Source: Lycocorax pyrrhopterus obiensis
Taxonomy: Eukaryota; Chordata; Aves; Passeriformes; Paradisaeidae
DNA length: 64,000 bases
Direction of reading: 5' to 3'
Assembly: GCA_014706295.1 (NCBI GenBank)
Contig: JACSVZ010000011.1
Coordinates: 146,663-210,662, forward strand
The notes beneath the pieces are model-generated. The model was not told the origin of the DNA. It saw only the letters and a program-made list of their open reading frames with translations, and did not search any database. Both the position numbers and the translations under genes were made by a program. Position 1 is the first letter of the stretch. Every line of letters starts with the position of its first letter. Shown here piece by piece: positions 58,060-64,000 of this stretch.

Positions 58060-58692
58060 GGTGCTGGTTTGGTCAAAATTTGGAAATATATCCTCTGAGA
58101 GAAAACAGGTTACAATCACCCCTCCCCCCACCAGGTTTGGGAAAAAAACCCTTTTTCCTCGAAGGAAAGTGAAAGAGATAAAACCTATTTATTTAACAAA
58201 CACACAGGAAAAGGATAATAATGCTAAATAGTAAACCCCTTGCTATGGAGAGAAAACCTGGGAAAAATTCAGAGTCCTTCCGTAACCTCTCCCCTCCTCC
58301 TCGGAGCTGGGACTGGGTGGGCCCCCCTCCTCCGGGGCCTCCACCTCGATGGAAAAAAAGTCCCGATGTGTTACCCGATGTTGAAACAGTCCAGGAAAAG
58401 AAAAGGAAAATCCGAACGTCCAGGAAAAAAATAAAGTTCAACTCTCTGGGGAGAAGGAGCCAAAAACTGGCTGAAAAGCAAGAAAGCTGCTTCCTCCCCC
58501 CTTGCTGCCACAGAAGCACCCAGAGGAGTGTGTCTGTGTGTCCTTGAACAATTGTTTTGAAAAGTTCGCTGGATTTTTTTTTTCTCCTCTCTCCCCTCTC
58601 AGGCTCAGTTTAAAGGCACAGAAAAGCACAAAGTTAATTTCTGGGCATAGAGCAGCGATCAGGGATACACATCATAAAGCCACCCCAAGATA
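58060..58692 (-). mobile_element. 3' LTR of the - strand provirus
   Basis: Aligns end to end with the solo LTR at 22703-23340. The tips have decayed (TG to GG, and CA to TA on the + strand). TTTATTTAACAAACACACAG supplies an AATAAA-type signal on the - strand, in the shared orientation with pol. Confidence 0.85.
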
Positions 58693-58867
58693 TTCCACCC
58701 CTTATCCCATATCATCGTCTCAATGCCCAAATTAATATATCCTAACTCTACACACAGACATTAATACACACATATTTATATATATCCATATATACAGCTA
58801 TGTACAAACAGTGACAGTGACACTCAGCAATCAGTGGTGTACAGGCATTTCACATTACAGGTGGTTT

Positions 58868-59644
58868 TTACCCAACAATCAGATCTCCCTGTAGTACACA
58901 ACATGTTGTTCCATCTCTCTGCATTACCCACCATGTGCAACCAGGTCCTTGAGCAAAGACAACCCCACAGATGCGTTTGTCTGTACTCGAGGCAGAATTA
59001 ACCCAAACAGTCTTTCTTAACAGTCCCCTGGCATGCACTACTGGGACCTTATCTCCATCTACCTTATGCAGGGGTCCAGATTGGGCTGGACCAGCTTTAT
59101 TGGTGGAACCCCGAGTGTTGACTAACCAGGTGGCCTTTGCTAGATGCTGTTCCCAATTTTTGAAAGTCCCCTCACCCAGTGCCTTCAAGGTGGTTTTTAA
59201 CAAGCCATTGCACCGTTCCACTTTGCCTGCAGGTGGTGCATGGTAAGGGATATGGTACACCCACTCAATGCCGTGTTCTCTAGCCCAGGTGTTTATAAGG
59301 CTATTCTTGAAATGAGTCCCATTGTCAGATTCAATTCTCTCAGGGATACCATGCTTCTAAAGGACTTGCTTTTCTAGACCCAAGGTGGTGTTAAGGGCTG
59401 TAGCATGAGGCACAGGGTAGGTCTCCAGCCATCCAGTGGTGGCTTCTACCATTGTGAGCACATAGCACTTGCCTTGGCGTGTTTGAGGCAGTGTGATGTA
59501 ATCAATCTGCCAGGCCTCCCTATACTTGTATTTGGACCATCGCCCACCGTACCATAGGGGTTTCACTCGCTTGGCCTGCTTGATTGCAGTGCATGTCTCA
59601 CCGTCATGGATCACCTGGGAGATACTGTCCATGGTTAGATCCAC
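58868..59644 (-). pseudogene. ERVL-like integrase remnant
   Basis: Two frames. 59644-59357 carries the zinc-finger end (CTAIKQAKRVKPLWYGGRW) and core (YVLTMVEATTGWLE). 59260-58868 carries VERCNGLLKTTLKALGEG and the C-terminal GCTWWVMQRDG. A break of about 95 bases separates them. Integrase inserts viral DNA into the host genome; this copy is broken. Confidence 0.85.
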
Positions 59645-59707
59645 CCCTCGGTCTCGTGCCTACTTATAGGTGGCATCTCTGCCCTGATGACCTGAGGCAT
59701 CATGGGC

Positions 59708-60676
59708 CTATTGAGCTAGGAACAACTTTCCCTTGTGTTTCCAATCTAAGTCTATCTGTGACACCTCTATCTTTGCAGCCTGATCTACCTGTTCATTGTT
59801 TCGGTGTTCCTCATTAGCCCTACTCTTGGGGACATGAGCATCTACATGGCGGACTTTCACAAGCAGCTTTTTTACTCGGGCAGCAATGTCTTTCCACTCT
59901 TCAGCAGCCCAGATGGGTTTTCCCCTATGCTGCCAATTAGCCTTTTCCCACTTTTCCAGCCATCCCCACAGAGCATTGGCTACCATCCATGAATCAGTGT
60001 AGAGGTAGAGCTTTGGCCACTTCTCTCTTTCAGCAACGTCCAGGGCCAGTTGAATGGCTTTGAGTTCGGCAAGTTGGCTCGATCCACCTTCTCCTTCAAT
60101 AGCTTCTGCAGCCCGTCGTGTGGGGCTCCATACAGCTGCTTTCTACTTTCGTTTCATCCTTATGATGCGACAGAACCATCGGTGAAAAGAGGGTAGCGTG
60201 TCTTCTGTTGGCAGCTGTTTGTATGGTGGAGCTTCTTCAGCACGTGTCACTTGTTCTTGTTCGTCACTGAGACCAAAATTTTCACCTTTGGGCCAATTTG
60301 TGATTATTTCGAAAATCCCAGGGCGATTCAGTTTTCCGATACGGGCGCGCTGTGTGATGAGAGCAGTCCATTTGCTCCATGTGGCATTGGTGGCATGGTG
60401 GGTAGAGGGAACCTTCCCCTTGAACATCCACCCCAGCACCGGTAGTTGGGGTGCCAGGAGGAGTTGTGCTTCAGTGCCAATTACCTCTGAGGCGGCCTGG
60501 ATTCCTTCATAGGCTGCCAAGATTTCCTTCTCTGTTTGGGTGTAGTTGGCTTCAGACCCTCTGTAGCTTTGACTCCAGAATCCCAGTGGTCGACCTCGAG
60601 TCTCACCAGACACCTTCTGCCAAAGGCTCCAGGACAGACCATTGTTCCCAGCTGCAGAGTAGAGCACGTTCTTCAC
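59708..60676 (-). pseudogene. ERVL-like connection and RNase H remnant
   Basis: 60676-60143 is open for 177 codons, with RPLGFWSQSYRG, YTQTEKEILAAYEG and LLAPQLPVLGWMFKGK. Its frame closes near 60143. 59986-59708 continues with VANALWGWLEKWEKANW and KVRHVDAHVPKS, the latter a typical RNase H end. Confidence 0.82.
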
Positions 60677-60699
60677 TTCTGGTCCTGTCCTGACTGGGC

Positions 60700-61190
60700 C
60701 TGCATGAGCAATTTCCTGCTTGATCTGGGCAAATGCTTGTTGCTGTTCAGGGCCCCAATGGAAATCGTTCTTCTTGTGGGTAACCAGTTAGAGAGGGCTC
60801 ACAATCTGGCTATATTCAGGAATATGCATTCTCCAAAAGCCTATGACACCTAGGAAAGCTTGTGTTTCCTTCTTGTTGGTTGGTGGAGACATTGCTGTGA
60901 TCTTGTTGATGACCCTGGTGGGAATCTGACGCCGTCCATCTCACCATTTCACTCCCAGGAACTGGATCTCTCGAGCAGGTCCCTTGACTTTGCTTTTCTT
61001 GATCGCAAAACCACCTTCCAGAAGATTCTGGGTGATTTTCTCTCCTTTCTCAAACACTTCCTTTGCTGTGTTCCCACACACAATGATGTCGTCAATGTAC
61101 TGCAGATGTTCTGGAGCCTCTGGCAGAAGGTGTCTGGTGACAATGGACACTGCTTTGCCATTAAGTTCAGCAAATGGAGGATTGAGAACA
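60700..61190 (-). pseudogene. ERVL-like reverse transcriptase C-terminal remnant
   Basis: The - strand frame 61150-60941 carries YIDDIIVCGNTAKEVFEKGE, with the catalytic YIDD at 61099-61088, and AIKKSKVKGPAREIQFLG. Upstream of this the frame shifts and the homology ends near 61200. Confidence 0.82.
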
Positions 61191-61229
61191 AATTAACTCA
61201 TCACTATACACCAATTCTTTGCAATAGGG

Positions 61230-61870
61230 TGTTGGAGTCCAAAGTGCAGGGAATATTTCTCTGCCTGTTTTGAAGAGTTTTACCCCCCTGGACAACCCTG
61301 TCTTTGACCTTTGTCCATGGAGAAAATTACCTACCCTCTGGGAAGAAGCAGAATCTACACTGGTGTGAACTAGGTGATAGAACATTATGTAAGATTGTCA
61401 CAGGGTGAAAATTTAGAGGTGTTGGGTTTGTTAATATAGCAAAATAGATAAGAAGCAAAACCTTCAAAATGGAGGATTGTTGTTGTTTTAGGCCTTCTTC
61501 TTTCTTCTTTCTTTACTCCATATTCTGCGGCAAAAGTGGATTGAGATGATTGGGTGAAAAATGCCGCAGTTCCTTTCATGTGACAGAAAGATTTTTTGAA
61601 CATTGGTAGAAAAGTAAAAATATCTTTCGTTTCGGGATTTCATTGGGTCATTTACCTTTAAAAGAACAGTGTTATCTTGATAACTCGGCTTCTCCTTCAC
61701 GCTTTCTAAGGGCAGTCATGTCTCTCTGGCTGAGCTCCTCTGATAAGACTTAATAAACAACTATCTGAGACCAAAAGCGTGGAAAAGTCCCGTTCATCTG
61801 CAGAGCCCAGGCAAGGGCTCTGGAAACTCCTCCATCCGGGGAGACATAATTAAGGCGTGGTAAAGCGTCA
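61230..61870 (+). mobile_element. Solo LTR with perfect 6-bp TSD
   Basis: Starts TGTTGGAGTCC and ends AAAGCGTCA, flanked by ATAGGG at 61224-61229 and 61871-61876. AATAAA lies in CTTAATAAACAACTATCTG near 61752. Same family as 27029-27680. A 6-bp duplication points to a class II (beta/alpha-like) retrovirus. It abuts the broken end of the - strand provirus. Confidence 0.88.
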
Positions 61871-61876
61871 ATAGGG

Positions 61877-64000
61877 GAGGCAAGAAGAGTTGGATTTGTG
61901 ATTGCTGCACCTGTGGCCGTGGAAATGGATCAATGCCATGTTGTCTAATGAAACAATGGTATTACATATTATCTCTTTGAATCACTACCTTTGTTCAAGC
62001 TAGTACAATGCCATTTTTATGGATATAGCTACTACTTTTTTTTCGTAGTTAGAGCAGAAGAGCATGGAATAAGTAAGATAAAAAAATAAGAATTGTTGTT
62101 ATTACTGTCATTTATGAAAGCTAGCAAATTACTATAGTAAAGGAATATTTTAAAAGGAGTAGGTTTTCCCAAGTTACATGACAATTATATGTGAGCTGCC
62201 ATATTTCTGGTACTCAACAACACAAATGCATACACATATTTTTGTTCATTTGTTCCAAGAGTGTCTGTGAATAATGATAGAGTCATAAAAGCTAATTACA
62301 GTTAACTTCCAGAAAAACTGGTTGGGTGAGATAGTAACTGAAAAATACATAAACATCTGAAAAGTCTATAAATGAGTCTGACAACTTGAATACAAATTTA
62401 AGTGAATACAAATTAATAAATGAATACTTGGGTATTTTATTCAAATATGTTTTAAAACTGGTTTAATCTTCACAGCACCTCCCCTGACATGGACAAAACA
62501 AATATTATGCTGCCATGGGAAAAAATGTTCTGATGAAGTGTCTTTGAACCATGATCGCTGTAGATGTATACACCAATTTGGGGATCATGGGATTTTCTGT
62601 GCTATGTATACTGCATTGCCCCGGAGTCCTCTCAAATCTGTACAAGATCAAAGAACTTTTCCGTTAGCCACTTTTAATTTAGAATATGTGACCCCACTGA
62701 TTCTATCAGTTTGATTGCTTTCTGTTTAAAAGAAAATGTGTAAAATATAAATATAGAGCAACATATGGAGCTATGTATGTATAAATTGTTTTTTATTATT
62801 TTTGTCTGCTGCAGGATTCTCTCCTATGCCCTCTGGAGTATGAGTGGTTCTGAGATTTCCCAGAGTGAGAACTCTGTACAGAAATTATTTATTTAGAAAA
62901 GTTATAGTTACCTTAATGTAATTCTGATTTTAAGTAGGTACTATTTTGCAGCATTCCTGTTCATTTGCCACTACAGGCACTGGTGGATACTATCCTAAGT
63001 GGTTTACTGCAGTTTTCTTTGATTTTTATTTCCTAATTTTTATTAAAATATTTTTCATTAATTTAGTTGGCTTCTTTATCTGGCACCTTTATCTTCAACT
63101 AAGGAAACAACTGGAATGTTTTGACAGCCACATGGATATTCTGGGAGGGGATGCCCTCTTGGGGAGTAATGCATGCAGCCATGCTACTGCTGCCCTCAAG
63201 GATAAATAAATGAATGTCAGCTCAGGGGAGCACCATTGATCCTGTGTGAGAGGTTGATGCATGTGAAAGAGGATCTCAGATGACACAACTTTCAAAAACA
63301 TGGAAGCGCAAGGGCAGAAATTTTCTCAATTTTGTCTTTCAGTTTTTGACAAATATCTTACTGCTCAGGCATCGGGTTTACATATGATGTTGTATCGTAA
63401 CAATATGTATGGTCAAAGCCTTGTAAAAACAAGTACCAGTGCTCTCTTAAAACAGTTGTGATCCTCTAAATCACTGATTATCCTTATAGTCACTGTCTAT
63501 TCTTTTTTTTCTTTCTTCTTTCTAGGCATACTTACAGCCTATGAGTGTACGAATCCCCAGGGCTGCCAGTCTTGTTCATTCACTGTTCAATTGTTGAAAT
63601 GATTTTCCCTTCTCGTTCTTCAACCCATTTACCACAGGCTCTCCTTTTATTTTCATGCTTTGGTTAGAACATACAAGTAGTATCCACAGCTCTGCTGCAT
63701 AGACTGTGTCTTAGTTAAAGGGTATATTGGATTACAGGGTTTTCTTTATGCAAAGGAAAATCGGACTTTTCATGGTTTTAAACTCCATTGAAGATTGAAG
63801 CAGCTTTGATTATTCTACAAATCTCTGACAGTAGTTTTGTTCCATCGTTTATGTTTATCCTTTTATTTTTTTTCTCTTCTCTGTAATGTGGTCTGAATTA
63901 GCATGCTCATTTGTGAAAACATTACTGGGTTTTGTATTAATTAGATTTCACTTGCACACTTCAGACAGATTTTACTTTTTAGAAATTTTGTACAATGTGC
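61877..64000. other. Intergenic to window end, no gene recognised
   Basis: AT-rich unique sequence. A pyrimidine tract with TTTCTAG near 63510-63525 resembles a splice acceptor, but the following sequence has no recognisable coding frame. Confidence 0.5.

Larger units (their letters stand above)
58060..61200 (-). mobile_element. Decayed, 5'-truncated ERVL-like provirus, - strand
   Basis: Read on the - strand: a reverse transcriptase end (about 61190-60700), connection and RNase H (60676-59708), integrase (59644-58868), a short spacer, and the 3' LTR (58692-58060). No env-like region lies between integrase and LTR. Gag, protease, the reverse transcriptase start and the 5' LTR are missing. Frame breaks inactivate it. 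It is related to the + strand provirus at 48.4-54.1 kb. Confidence 0.82.

Noticed and set aside
63480..63600. Pyrimidine tract and TTTCTAG resembling a splice acceptor
   Set aside because: The following sequence shows no coding frame that I can link to any gene, and no donor pairs with it.
1..64000. CRISPR arrays, operons, riboswitches or other prokaryotic systems
   Set aside because: The split gene with GT-AG introns, the CR1 LINEs and the ERVs show this is vertebrate nuclear DNA. No regularly spaced direct repeats were seen.

Overview
The window is vertebrate nuclear DNA, most likely from a bird. Genes are split by GT-AG introns, the intergenic DNA is AT-rich, and it is full of CR1-type LINE fragments ending in ATTCTATG/ATTCTGTG repeats. 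Class III-like (ERVL-type) endogenous retroviruses and solo LTRs make up most of the rest. I could run no searches, so repeat family names are judgements from sequence pattern.

Region 1 (1-13.85 kb) holds the 3' part of one protein-coding gene on the + strand, GPATCH1. Seventeen coding exons between 240 and 13557 join in frame for 2511 nt, giving 836 codons plus TGA. A short 3' UTR with AATAAA at 13826-13831 follows. The promoter and first coding exons lie left of the window. Two introns carry antisense LTR-like fragments.

Region 2 (14-38.6 kb) is intergenic and rich in transposable elements. It contains several CR1 fragments on both strands. A nested LTR stack lies at 18.8-21.4 kb, in which one LTR carries two later insertions, each bounded by a target-site duplication. 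A CR1 at 21.7-23.5 kb is split by a solo LTR. Further LTRs lie at 25.9-27.7, 30.3-31.5, 32.3-32.9 and 34.0-34.4 kb. I see no protein gene here.

Region 3 (38.65-39.15 kb) is a CpG-rich island containing a perfect tRNA-Thr(AGT) gene at 39004-39077. From memory, human chr19q13.11 also has a tRNA-Thr(AGT) beyond GPATCH1, so this may be a conserved landmark.

Region 4 (39.2-64 kb) is again intergenic. It holds a CR1 almost identical to the one at 22 kb (40.5-41.2 kb) and a long CR1 (43.65-45.05 kb). A decayed + strand ERVL-like provirus (48.4 to about 54.1 kb) is broken by a CR1 inside reverse transcriptase. A related decayed provirus on the - strand lies at 58.06-61.2 kb. Two solo LTRs have perfect target-site duplications (55.75-56.60 and 61.23-61.87 kb). 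Neither provirus shows an env-like segment between integrase and the 3' LTR.

I found no convincing new biological system. The most useful observations are the datable nested insertions, the paralogous empty site for one LTR, the tRNA landmark, and two tandem (NAGNAG) splice acceptors plus a possible exon extension in GPATCH1.
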